The position numbers were made by a program, and so were the translations under genes. Below are positions 33,863 to 44,026 of a DNA stretch of 64,000 bases, piece by piece; position 1 is the stretch's first letter; each line of letters opens with the position of its first letter. The DNA is taken from positions 248,001-312,000 of the forward strand of contig CALJNB010000005.1 in NCBI GenBank assembly GCA_937981985.1. The letters run 5' to 3'. Under the pieces are notes generated by a model. That model was not told the origin of the DNA, did no database searches, and saw only the letters and a list, made by a program, of their open reading frames with translations. Origin of the DNA: an uncultured bacterium (lineage in GTDB: Bacteria; Myxococcota_A; Bradymonadia; Bradymonadales; Bradymonadaceae).

Positions 33863-36800
33863 ATGTTGATGGAAGACATCCAAATAGAGGTATATCGTAG
33901 TACGCTAAAGATTCCAGCGATCTTTTTTGTACCTGCGACTATTGCGTTATCACTGTATGCCATTCTCTATCTATTTTTAAACTCAAATTTTCTAGTACAA
34001 CAGCTTCAGGAACGCTCTCAGGAATATATCCCTGGGCAAATTGCAGTCGGAAAAATTATCACCGATTCTTCGCTGACCAATTTCCAGATTATCGGTGCGA
34101 AGATTCGATCGGCTTCCGGCGCTCCTATCGTCGAGAGCGGAACCGTACAATTTGGGTATAATCCACTTCTTTTGTTCGCTAAACGATTTCAAATTTCCTA
34201 CGTGAATGTATCAGATGCGCGCGTTCATATTGGCTTGGAAGATCGAGTCAATTTATTACGAGCTTTGGGATTGTACGAAGAAAAGGAAGTGCGTGACGAT
34301 AACGAATCGTCGTTGAAGATTGACCTTGGGATCAAGAATATCTCGATAGTGGATTCTTATTTTTCCTACTCGATGGATCATATGCGATTTAAGATCGCGG
34401 ATGCGAATATCATCGGTGCTGAACTTGATATTAGTGACGGTGAATTAAATATTTTTGTGCCCGAAATTTTGGTGGAAGAAATACCTTTTCACTTTCAGCA
34501 CGAGATGTTTCACCTCAAAGAGAAGTGGGGCGATTGGGAACCTAAAGCAGAGGACGTAAAGCTTACAAATTGGCGTTGGATGGGTGATGGATTTTTCGCC
34601 GATGAAATCTCTTTCGAATTGGATGGAACTCGTTTGGTTGCCGGTGGCTGGATGAATTTCCCGAACGACGTACACGACGACCAGTCGGTAGCTTATGGGG
34701 CGAAAGCCCGTTTATCCGGGCCTTATTGGTCACGTGCCGTTCAATATTTCGTTAAAGATTTTGCACACGTCGACGCCGAATTTATCGACTTGGAGGTCAT
34801 CGGGGATTTGGGAAAAGTAGACTTGTTGGCTGACTATTCTCTGAACCAATTGGATGCATACGGCCTTCAATTTTTTAATGTCAAAGGAACATTTGAACTT
34901 GATAATCAATATATTTCTATGGGGAAGACGACGGGCCGCGTTGCCGGCGGTAAAATGGACGTTAATTCCGCGTTTTACGATATGTATACCGGAGTTTTTG
35001 GAGCAAATTTTTCCGCCGAGGATGTTGATCCCTATACTTCAGTTAAGGCTTTCGGATTTGAATATCCTTATCTTGAGGGCGTCGCTTCGGGAACATTTCA
35101 GGTTACCGGACATGTCCCCTATGAAGACACGGTTGGTAAGACGACGCTTCCGCTTCTTGGAGGGTTCACGGACGCCGCGCGTCCACTCATCTCTCTTAAA
35201 CTGCTGAAAGATGCGACTTATGAACGCATTTCTTCAGAAACCTTACCTGGTAAAAAATTTCGAATTCTTAAAGGTGCAGAAGTTTGGTCACAAGTTGATC
35301 GCGTGGGCGTTCCGAAAGCAATTCTCTTATCAGAGCTTGGTCGATTTTCTTTTAAGGATTTTGTACTTCATTATGATCGGTATGAAATTGAAAGAACCTT
35401 AAGAAGTCGAAAGATGCAGGCATCGATTGAAAGCGATGATATGAGTAAGCTCGTAGACTTTTACGGAGGTTCAGGCGTTGCAGGACGTTTGAAGTTAAAT
35501 GTTGATGCACTCGGTAGGCTCAATTACCCGGAGGTGAACCTTTCTATGGAAATGGATAGACCCAAGTTAGCTATTGCTGGTGTCGAGTGGATCGGAGAGA
35601 GAATAGGCCTTACTGGTAACATATCCAACGGTCGCTTCTCGATCTCCGATTTAACATTGGTTGGGAATAGCGGTCGGGGAGAGATAAACGGTCATCTGGC
35701 GCTTCTTGCCGACCCGAAAAAAATCTTAGATGAAAAGGGACTGACAACAAAAGACTTTCAATATCCCCTGGAAAACGAAGCGAATCTCAATGTCAATTTG
35801 TCGGATCTACATCTGAAAAATATCGCGAATAGTGCCGGTTTAGATAACGCCATGAATCCAAGCGGCTTGATGGATGTTGAAGGTAAAATAACCGGATCGT
35901 TACAGCGTCCTGACGGTGAACTTGCTTTTACAGGAAAGAAGATTGAACTATTTGGACAGAACATTCCTAATTTGGAAAGTGTTTTAAGGTTCACAGATGA
36001 TGGCGGTTACGCATTCCAGGAAACCGAAGTTGATTTGGGTCGTGCTGGTTTATTAAGGGGCAAGATATCGGGCAAGGGGGAGGAGATTGAATATGACATC
36101 TCAGGAAAAGATATCGAACTTCAGCACTTCGAATTTCTAAAAGAGACCGAACTTTCCGCCCGAGGTAAGGGTGACTTTCGAGTGTATGGTAAAGGTACTT
36201 ACGATAATCCCAATGCTGGTGGCTTTATTCGCATCGATGATGTGGAGGTCATTGGACGAGATTTAGGCGACCTTGCATTGGTAATCAATACACTTGATTC
36301 TACCATTCATTTGTCGGGGGCCCTTCTTCCGTGGGTAACCGTCGATGCCGAAATACCGCTGAGCGACGAAGCATTTTACGCCCGTTTTGGAATCGATGAT
36401 ATTAATATTAGCGATGCGGTGAGTGAGTTGCGAGCTCTGAATATCATCGAAGATTCGTCCGCAAGCGGTATGGTTGAACTTTTTCTGGAACGTGATTTTT
36501 CCCGATATCAAATTCTGGTTAACCTAGCAGACCTGCGGGTTTCTGCTTTTGGTAAGGAGTTCAGAAATCAAGGACCAGTCGTTGCAGGTCTTAACGAAGG
36601 ACGCTTATTACAGATTCAAAATAGCCGGGTGGGTGTCGACGGAAAGTATCTTGATATCCATGGCGGTGTGTTTCTCGATCAGTCGTTGGTCGATTTAGTT
36701 ATTTCGGGCGATATGGATTTGTCTCTCCTAAATGGCGTACGTTTAGCATTCCCGGCGTATATGCCTGAGATGTTTTTAGAAGCAGACGGGAGTGCCAGAG

Positions 36801-38137
36801 TTGATTTAGCAGTGAAAGGTCCGCCCGAAGCGATCGCAGCGAACGGAAACGTCAGGTTTGATCAGAGCGAATTTTTATTACGCGGACTTTCCGAGCCGCT
36901 CATTCTAAACGGCGGAAGGATCGACGTGAATGAGAATCAAATCAGTGTGAGTCGAACGGAGCCGATCGAAGGAAGGATGCTTGGAGGCCTTTTCAGTGTT
37001 GGCGGAACCGTTGGTTTAGATAATATGTCGCCCCGCGATGTTGACTTAAGTCTGAGTGCCCAAAATTTTGGATACCGCATACCTACCGTAGCAGACGCAA
37101 CCTTTGGGGCAGACCTACGTGTTCGAATCGGTGAATTCGATAAACCCGAATCTTGGTTGATCAGTGGCGAAGTTGATATTCTCGATGCGCTATATTATCA
37201 GAATTTTTCTGTATTACAGGATGCGTTGACGAATCGACTTCTCGGTACCTTTACCCAGAGCACTGAACGATATGATGCATCCGTTTTCGAACGGTTTCCC
37301 GAGCTCGCTGATATTGGTTGGGACGTTAACTTGGTTGCCCGCGATGGGGTTAAAATTCGAAATGAGATCGATCGGCTTGGACTTGATATCGAATTGCGTT
37401 TGGGACTTCGACTTCAAAATACATTGTTAGAGCCTAATCTGACTGGAGAGATCAATCTTATTGGTGGGCTTGTTAAGTTTCAAGGAGAGGAGTTTCGTGT
37501 CAGAACAGGTATTCTGAATTTCGATGGGAATCCGAGGAATCCGACAGTGGACGTCATCGCAGAAGCGGATATTGAGAACGCTTGTCGTGGCCCCGAGAAC
37601 TCCAATCAAGGTCAAACCATGACCTTATCTGGGGTGGCAGACCAAGGTGAACAGCAGACCTATCATGTTATTTTAAATGTTAGTGGTTCACTGGATAACA
37701 TGAATATCCAATTCGAAAGTAATCCTTTTGCAGACCAACGCGATATTTTGAGTTTGATGTTAACGGGTTGTACTGTTGATCAACTCACAGCTTCTTCAGC
37801 AGGATCTCCGACGCTCGAAGTTGCTCTCGGACCGGTGTTGGGTTGGATCGAGGGGCAGGTTCAAGATGCTGTTAAAGTGGAAGAGTTTACGATCACGCCA
37901 AGTTTTGATCGCCTAAAAGCGACAGTTGGAGATAGTATCACGCGTCGCGTAAGTTGGCGTTTCCAGCTAGATACCGGGCTTACAGATTCGGCAGGTGGAC
38001 AACTTGGTAAAGTAGTATACAAGATATCAGATGAATGGTCTGCTTTGTTGAGCGAGAGCACAAGTAATAACGCACGATCTGACGAAAGTAATTTTTTAAT
38101 TGAAGTTAAGCTGAAGTACAGACTATTAATCGACTAA
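33863..38137 (+). CDS. tamB: TamB-like translocation and assembly module protein (DUF490 C-terminus)
   Basis: 1424 aa; N-terminal TM; long beta-rich AsmA/TamB-like repeats; C-terminus ..DQRDILSLMLTGCTVDQL...EEFTITPSFDRLKATVGDSITRRVSWRFQLDTGLTDSAGGQLGKVVYKISDEWSALLSES. Confidence 0.85.
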   Translation: MLMEDIQIEVYRSTLKIPAIFFVPATIALSLYAILYLFLNSNFLVQQLQERSQEYIPGQIAVGKIITDSSLTNFQIIGAKIRSASGAPIVESGTVQFGYNPLLLFAKRFQISYVNVSDARVHIGLEDRVNLLRALGLYEEKEVRDDNESSLKIDLGIKNISIVDSYFSYSMDHMRFKIADANIIGAELDISDGELNIFVPEILVEEIPFHFQHEMFHLKEKWGDWEPKAEDVKLTNWRWMGDGFFADEISFELDGTRLVAGGWMNFPNDVHDDQSVAYGAKARLSGPYWSRAVQYFVKDFAHVDAEFIDLEVIGDLGKVDLLADYSLNQLDAYGLQFFNVKGTFELDNQYISMGKTTGRVAGGKMDVNSAFYDMYTGVFGANFSAEDVDPYTSVKAFGFEYPYLEGVASGTFQVTGHVPYEDTVGKTTLPLLGGFTDAARPLISLKLLKDATYERISSETLPGKKFRILKGAEVWSQVDRVGVPKAILLSELGRFSFKDFVLHYDRYEIERTLRSRKMQASIESDDMSKLVDFYGGSGVAGRLKLNVDALGRLNYPEVNLSMEMDRPKLAIAGVEWIGERIGLTGNISNGRFSISDLTLVGNSGRGEINGHLALLADPKKILDEKGLTTKDFQYPLENEANLNVNLSDLHLKNIANSAGLDNAMNPSGLMDVEGKITGSLQRPDGELAFTGKKIELFGQNIPNLESVLRFTDDGGYAFQETEVDLGRAGLLRGKISGKGEEIEYDISGKDIELQHFEFLKETELSARGKGDFRVYGKGTYDNPNAGGFIRIDDVEVIGRDLGDLALVINTLDSTIHLSGALLPWVTVDAEIPLSDEAFYARFGIDDINISDAVSELRALNIIEDSSASGMVELFLERDFSRYQILVNLADLRVSAFGKEFRNQGPVVAGLNEGRLLQIQNSRVGVDGKYLDIHGGVFLDQSLVDLVISGDMDLSLLNGVRLAFPAYMPEMFLEADGSARVDLAVKGPPEAIAANGNVRFDQSEFLLRGLSEPLILNGGRIDVNENQISVSRTEPIEGRMLGGLFSVGGTVGLDNMSPRDVDLSLSAQNFGYRIPTVADATFGADLRVRIGEFDKPESWLISGEVDILDALYYQNFSVLQDALTNRLLGTFTQSTERYDASVFERFPELADIGWDVNLVARDGVKIRNEIDRLGLDIELRLGLRLQNTLLEPNLTGEINLIGGLVKFQGEEFRVRTGILNFDGNPRNPTVDVIAEADIENACRGPENSNQGQTMTLSGVADQGEQQTYHVILNVSGSLDNMNIQFESNPFADQRDILSLMLTGCTVDQLTASSAGSPTLEVALGPVLGWIEGQVQDAVKVEEFTITPSFDRLKATVGDSITRRVSWRFQLDTGLTDSAGGQLGKVVYKISDEWSALLSESTSNNARSDESNFLIEVKLKYRLLID

Positions 38138-38148
38138 TCTACATTTTT

Positions 38149-41100
38149 TTGGTGATTTTTAGCGGAACGTTTTTTTCCGTTAAGGGATATTCTCAAACCG
38201 ATACCGGTACCGAAGAATCATCGGCGGACGCTTCGGCAATGGAAGAGCGTATTCAGTCATCGGATGCGTCCGACGTTGATCCTTCTTTGAACGGTCTCGT
38301 AAAGGGGGCCAAAGATGACAAACAAGGGTTAGCTGAAGACAAGCTTCTTGAAGGGAAAAAGATTCGTACCTTCGATTTTTCTTGCGATCTTCCTGTTTGC
38401 AAAAATAAAATGGGCCTAAAAGCGTTCAAAGATATTGCGGGGCTTAAGGTTGGTGCAGACTTTCGACTACAATCACTGAGACTTGCGGAACGACGATTAG
38501 CAAAAACCGGATTTTTTGAATCGTTGAAGGTCGAAAAACAGCTTCGTAATAACGAAGTCGACGTACGGATTTTCGCAAAAGGTGCGCTCCTCATCCGTAA
38601 GGTCCATTTTGAGGGCGTTGATGCGCCGCCTTTCGAATCTGATATTCGAAAAATCGTTACCTTTCGTCAGGGGCAGCGGTACTTGCCGGATTCTACTAAA
38701 GTGTCTGCCCAATTGGATAGTATTCGCGCGTTGTATAAAAAGGAAGGTTATTTCGGGACAACGATAGAGGTTTTTGTAAGAAGCGTAGAAGACGATAAAC
38801 ATTCAGTTGATTTGGTTTTTAAAATCAAAAAGGGGAAGCAGCGCGGGGTTTGTAGTGTCGGGATACGGGGTGTCCGTGCAATGACCTACTCCAGATTAAA
38901 GGAGCTTTTGTTATCCGAGTTTGCAACGCTGCCTGCTCGTCTGAATGTTTTCTCGACTAACTTTACCACCGAGTATTTTCGAAAAGGTCGCGAGAAAATA
39001 ATCGAGGCATATCGGGAAAAAGGGCATTATCAAGCGAGGATCATCCGCCACGAAACGAAATTCAACGCGAAAAAGAATTGTGAAACACTCATCTTAGATA
39101 TCATCGAGGGCCCTCATTGGGACGTTGAGTTTTCCGGCGTTGAGCGTTTCGACGACGAGGATCTCCTTGCCGTGCTTCCTTTTTCCGAGTCGGGATACGT
39201 AGACTCTCAAGAAATCGTCGGCGGTGAATTTGCGATAAGACGTCTTTATGAAACTAGAGGTTATCCTTTCGCCCAGGTACGAGGAAAAGAAAGCAAAATT
39301 TCGGATAGTGAACGTAAGGTATCTTTTGAAATTAGCGAAGGCCCACTGGTTGAGATAAAGGAGATTCGATTCGAAGGAAACAACTCTATTGAAGACAGTG
39401 AACTTCTCGAACAAATGGCGACTAAGGCATACGGTCTTTTCGAATCAGGTGGGTTCCTTCAAACCGACGAGCTTCTGGGCGATTTTGGAAAAATTGAAGC
39501 CTTATATAGCGCCAAGGGTTGGCTTTTAGCTTCGATAAAAAATTTCCGTGTTGAACTTTTCGATGACGGTATTGTTATTGTGGTAGTTGTGGACGAAGGC
39601 AAACGGATTATTGTTGAAGCTCTAGATATTGCAGGTAATAGAATGATCACTGACGCTACTTTGAAGCGAGGGTTAGTGAGCAAAAAGAATGAATCTTTTG
39701 TTCCCTTAAACTTAAAAGCCGATCTCGCAAAAATTACGACTAAATATTCAGAACTCGGTTATCCTATGACACGCGTTAAATCGTCGTGTCGATTATTGAA
39801 TGGAAATGAAGTCCCGTGCCAAGCTCCTCGACGAAAAACTCAATGCGTGGCAAGAACACTCGATCAGCTGGCGAAATTTTGTGAGTTTGATTTCAAAAGC
39901 CAACGCTACACCTGTCAGCGGATCGTAGACAGTGATGCATGTGAACCGAGTGGTGGTGTAGATGCACGAGTTCGTATTCGTCACACTATTGAGGAAGGGC
40001 CTCGCGTCAGAGTTGGGGCAATTTTATTACGAGGGAATTTCGATACGGATTCAAAAGTGATTTATCGCGAAGTTCCCTTTGAAGAAAACGCGTTACTGGA
40101 CACCAAAAGCGTTCTGGAGGCTCAGAGAAATTTGCGTTCCCTAAATATATTCGATTCAGTGAGTGTTGAATCTATCGGCCTCGATGACGAGTTATTCATG
40201 GAAGATGAAGGACTTGCAGCGTTGGTTATAAGTGTGGAAGAGAGTCGTTCATCGGAAAGTCTTGAGTTCAAATTCGGCCTGGAATTGCGTGAACTTCTAT
40301 CGGAGAATTTTCAATTACTGGTTACAGCTGAAAGCCAGTATAATAATCGCAATGTAGCCGGAAGTAGTATCGGCTTGCAACCGAGGATAATTTCGGCGGT
40401 CGATACTTTAGATCTTCTGGCCTTGAGTTCTGATACCGCCATTAGCGGAGCAAGCTCAAAAGGCGTCGACTTTTTGGTAGGTGCTGAAATCGTTTTAAGC
40501 CATCCGCGCTTTTTGAAAAACGCTTTAGGAATCGACAAACTTAAAGCCACGCTTTCTCCTTTCTATCTTCAAGATTTACTAGGCATTATTAATCGTAATG
40601 TGTTGCGAGAAGAGGGCGGACTCCGCTTGGAACTGCGTAAAGAGCTTATTGAGATTTTGGCACGTTTCTACTTTAAACTCGGTCTGGAATTAAAATCTAT
40701 TGCGTCTTTTGCGCCTGACGGACCGGTCATTGATGGAACGCGAATTTTTTCACCTCGTAGGTCCATTGGTAAACTCACGTTCGAATTCGTTTTGGACCGT
40801 CGCGATAGTCCGCTCAACCCTAAAGAGGGGTTTTTCGTTCGTGTTGAGCCGTCGATCATCTCCGGTGATGCCTTTGGACAGGGAGGCGAGGATTTCTTTT
40901 CAGATTCGTTTTTGAAGTTAACATTGACCAGTTCAATCTATTTTAATTTTTGGGAAAATTTCGTGCTAGGCCAATCGATTCGCGTCGGACAGATCTTTCC
41001 CTTGGCTACCCGAGAAAATCCTGTGCAGGCAGATGAGCGATATTTCTTGGGTGGGATTCGCAGTGTCCGCGGATTCCCCGACGGAACTCTTGGTCCGATC

Positions 41101-41436
41101 GGTTCGAATCAGCAGCCCAGCGGAGGCGAGTTTTTGTTGAATTATAACGCTGAATTTCGATATCCACTTTTCGAGAAGTTCGGAATATACGGTGCAACCT
41201 TTTTCGACGTGGGCCTTCTTACCGATTGTCGTGAACGGCGTACCGGTGATCGTGATTGTTTTCGCGAAGCTTTCGACAATCCATTGGAACAACTTAGGCC
41301 CACCGCAGGGATAGGAATTCGCGCACTAATTTTAGGACAGATTCCTGTTGTATTAGACTACGGAGTTGTGTTGAATCGAGAAGCTGGAGAGCAATTTGGA
41401 GAAATCCATTTTAACGTAGGATATACTTTTGATTAG
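38149..41436 (+). CDS. Omp85/BamA-TamA family outer-membrane protein with multiple POTRA domains
   Basis: POTRA repeats; barrel motifs RRSIGKLTFEFVLDRRDSPLNPKEGFFVRV and ERYFLGGIRSVRGFPDGTLGP, terminal FNVGYTFD; TTG or GTG start. Confidence 0.88.
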   Translation: MVIFSGTFFSVKGYSQTDTGTEESSADASAMEERIQSSDASDVDPSLNGLVKGAKDDKQGLAEDKLLEGKKIRTFDFSCDLPVCKNKMGLKAFKDIAGLKVGADFRLQSLRLAERRLAKTGFFESLKVEKQLRNNEVDVRIFAKGALLIRKVHFEGVDAPPFESDIRKIVTFRQGQRYLPDSTKVSAQLDSIRALYKKEGYFGTTIEVFVRSVEDDKHSVDLVFKIKKGKQRGVCSVGIRGVRAMTYSRLKELLLSEFATLPARLNVFSTNFTTEYFRKGREKIIEAYREKGHYQARIIRHETKFNAKKNCETLILDIIEGPHWDVEFSGVERFDDEDLLAVLPFSESGYVDSQEIVGGEFAIRRLYETRGYPFAQVRGKESKISDSERKVSFEISEGPLVEIKEIRFEGNNSIEDSELLEQMATKAYGLFESGGFLQTDELLGDFGKIEALYSAKGWLLASIKNFRVELFDDGIVIVVVVDEGKRIIVEALDIAGNRMITDATLKRGLVSKKNESFVPLNLKADLAKITTKYSELGYPMTRVKSSCRLLNGNEVPCQAPRRKTQCVARTLDQLAKFCEFDFKSQRYTCQRIVDSDACEPSGGVDARVRIRHTIEEGPRVRVGAILLRGNFDTDSKVIYREVPFEENALLDTKSVLEAQRNLRSLNIFDSVSVESIGLDDELFMEDEGLAALVISVEESRSSESLEFKFGLELRELLSENFQLLVTAESQYNNRNVAGSSIGLQPRIISAVDTLDLLALSSDTAISGASSKGVDFLVGAEIVLSHPRFLKNALGIDKLKATLSPFYLQDLLGIINRNVLREEGGLRLELRKELIEILARFYFKLGLELKSIASFAPDGPVIDGTRIFSPRRSIGKLTFEFVLDRRDSPLNPKEGFFVRVEPSIISGDAFGQGGEDFFSDSFLKLTLTSSIYFNFWENFVLGQSIRVGQIFPLATRENPVQADERYFLGGIRSVRGFPDGTLGPIGSNQQPSGGEFLLNYNAEFRYPLFEKFGIYGATFFDVGLLTDCRERRTGDRDCFREAFDNPLEQLRPTAGIGIRALILGQIPVVLDYGVVLNREAGEQFGEIHFNVGYTFD

Positions 41437-42691
41437 ATACGCTCATTTTTGCTCGATTATATTAGTATCCTTTTTTACTTTGTTTTTAGTCCCTCAGCTA
41501 ACTCAGGCTGCGGTCCCCTGGTCGAATGGTAAATCGGCAGGCGAAGATCTAGAAGTAAGTATCATAACCTATTCTCATAGCGAAGAAATCGCGTCGTGGT
41601 TTGGTCATACTTCAATTTTGATTCAAGATAAAAAGTACAACATCGGTCGAGTTTACAATTACGGGATGTTCCACTTTGGGCCGGACTTACTGCCGAAATT
41701 TCTTACTGGCGAGATGAGGTTTTGGGTTGGCGAAGCAAACGTGAAGAGAACCTTTGACCTTTATCAACGTCATAACCGAGATATTCGAATTCAAGAACTC
41801 AATATCTCCAACGCTAAAAAAATTGAGATAGCGAAATATATGGCCGATTATGTCTTACCTGAAAACCGGTATTATATTTACGACCATTACTACGACAATT
41901 GTTCGACACGTCCGCGCGATGTTGTAGACCTGGCCAGTGGGGGACAGTTTAGGAAATTCGCCGAAAAAAAGTCCAAGTTCACTCTGCGTGAGCACACGCA
42001 ACGCTATGCCCAGCACAATCCTTATATTTATTTTTTATTAAGTGCGTGGATGAATAAAGAGATCGATCAGCCTCTCACCTTATGGGAGGATATGTTTCTG
42101 CCGGGTGAACTAGAGAAAAATCTTAATGATTTTACTTATGTGGACGAAGCTGGTGTGTCCAAGCCTATGGTACTTCGAACTTACACGATCTTTGAATCTG
42201 ACAGGGAAGCTGTGCCTGCTGAACCTAATCAGTTCTGGATACTTACTTTGTTGGCTGGTGTGATTTTGGGTGGTTTAGGTTTTGTTCTTCGACGTCGTAT
42301 CGATGAAGAGAAGTTTACGAAGAAGAAGCGAGTTCCTTACGCATTGTTCACAATACTATTCGGCGTGTTTTTGGGGATCCCCTCGTTAGCCTCTATGGGA
42401 TTCAACTTCACCCATCATACCATCACGCATTGGAACGAAAGTTTATTCATGATGAACATCTTTACGTTCCTAACCTTACCACTTGGCTTTATGATTTTTT
42501 TCGGATCCCGTCGCGCTTTAGGATGGTTAGATAGGTCTTGGATAATTCTCTCGGTTCTGACCTTATTGTTGGTGGTTTTAAAAATTACACCATGGTTTGC
42601 TCAAGAGAATGTTCAGGTGATTATTTTTTTCCTCCCGTTTTATCTTTTGATGGGAGTATTTGGTTTTCGTCTTTTTCGTAAAAAGAACTGA
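41429..42691 (+). CDS. DUF4105 (Lnb N-terminal-like) membrane protein
   Basis: IITYSHSEEIASWFGHTSILIQDKKYNIGRVYNYGMFHFGPDLLPKFLTGEMRFWV...YDHYYDNCSTRPRDVVD; C-terminal TM helices; overlaps the Omp85 gene by 8 nt. Confidence 0.85.
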   Translation: MIRYAHFCSIILVSFFTLFLVPQLTQAAVPWSNGKSAGEDLEVSIITYSHSEEIASWFGHTSILIQDKKYNIGRVYNYGMFHFGPDLLPKFLTGEMRFWVGEANVKRTFDLYQRHNRDIRIQELNISNAKKIEIAKYMADYVLPENRYYIYDHYYDNCSTRPRDVVDLASGGQFRKFAEKKSKFTLREHTQRYAQHNPYIYFLLSAWMNKEIDQPLTLWEDMFLPGELEKNLNDFTYVDEAGVSKPMVLRTYTIFESDREAVPAEPNQFWILTLLAGVILGGLGFVLRRRIDEEKFTKKKRVPYALFTILFGVFLGIPSLASMGFNFTHHTITHWNESLFMMNIFTFLTLPLGFMIFFGSRRALGWLDRSWIILSVLTLLLVVLKITPWFAQENVQVIIFFLPFYLLMGVFGFRLFRKKN

Positions 42692-42802
42692 ATCGTCGCG
42701 GACGCCGTTCGTGATTTCTTTTGCATCCAGTTTTTGTCCGGTTGTCATCTTCGAAAATTATGATTATGTTGCTGCTCTTTCCTTCTCTATAAGAGGTTAC
42801 TA

Positions 42803-43960
42803 GTGACTCATCCAGCTCTCACACAATTATCCGAAGACGAAACTATGTTCCGCGATGCGGTTGCCGAATTTGCAAAACGTGAGGTTGAGCCTCATGTGAT
42901 GGAAATGGATGAAGCCCAAAAAATGCGATCCGAAATCATCAAAGGTGCATTTGATATGGGTTTGATGGGAATCGAAGTACCGGAACAATATGGTGGATCG
43001 GGGGCTTCTTTTTTCACGGCAATCCTGACGATTGAAGCCTTGGCGGTGGTCGATCCTAGCGTTTCAGTTTTCGTTGATGTGCAAAATACTCTTGTAAACA
43101 ACGCGATAATTCACTTTGGCTCGGATGCTTTGAAAGAAAAGTATTTACCCAAACTCGTGAGTGAATGGGTGGCAAGTTACGCACTTAGTGAACCGGGGTC
43201 AGGAAGCGATGCTTTCGCCTTAGCAACTCGCGCCGAGGATTGCGGCGATCACTATAAAATCAACGGTACGAAACTATGGATTACCAACGGTGCTGAAGCG
43301 TCTTTCTTTATCGTTTTTGCAAACCTAAACCCTGATGCGGGATATCGCGGAATTACGGCTTTTATCGTTGAAAAAGGTTTTGATGGTTTTTCGGTTGGGA
43401 AGAAAGAGGATAAGTTGGGAATTCGTGCCTCTTCTACGGTTGAACTCATGTTCAACGATTGCATTGTTCCTAAAGAGAACGTTCTAGGAGAAATCGGTAA
43501 AGGTTATAAAGTCGCCATTGAAACCTTGAATGAGGGTCGTATTGGAATTGGTGCTCAAATGATTGGTCTAGCGAAAGGCGCTTTGCACAACGCGATGCAG
43601 TACATGGTGGAGAGAAAACAGTTTGGGAAATCAATCGCCGATTTTCAAGGTATTCAGTTTCAGTACGCCGAGGTGGCAACGCAAATCGAAGCGGCGAGAT
43701 TGATGGTTTATAATGCTGCCAGGCTCAAAGATGCAGGGAAACCCTTCGCAAAAGAAGCTGCGATGGCGAAATTATTTTCTAGCCAAGTCGCCGAACGAGC
43801 GGCGTCTCAATGTTTGGAGTTTTATGGTGGTGTCGGATTTACGAAAGAATTTCCCGCTGAGAAGTTCTTTCGCGATTCAAAGATTGGCGCGATCTACGAG
43901 GGGACTACAAATATGCAATTGCAAACGATCGCAAAGATGATGCTTTCTGAATATAGATAG
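42803..43960 (+). CDS. Acyl-CoA dehydrogenase
   Basis: YALSEPGSGSDAFALATRAEDCGDHYKINGTKLWITNGAEA; QMIGLAKGALHNAMQYMVERKQFGKSIADFQGIQFQ; RDSKIGAIYEGTTNMQLQTIAKMML. Confidence 0.97.
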   Translation: MTHPALTQLSEDETMFRDAVAEFAKREVEPHVMEMDEAQKMRSEIIKGAFDMGLMGIEVPEQYGGSGASFFTAILTIEALAVVDPSVSVFVDVQNTLVNNAIIHFGSDALKEKYLPKLVSEWVASYALSEPGSGSDAFALATRAEDCGDHYKINGTKLWITNGAEASFFIVFANLNPDAGYRGITAFIVEKGFDGFSVGKKEDKLGIRASSTVELMFNDCIVPKENVLGEIGKGYKVAIETLNEGRIGIGAQMIGLAKGALHNAMQYMVERKQFGKSIADFQGIQFQYAEVATQIEAARLMVYNAARLKDAGKPFAKEAAMAKLFSSQVAERAASQCLEFYGGVGFTKEFPAEKFFRDSKIGAIYEGTTNMQLQTIAKMMLSEYR

Positions 43961-44026
43961 TCCAAAGAGACGTTCCTGCCTAATTAAGATTGTAGTGTTA
44001 TTTAAAATATAAATAGGGGGTTGGGA

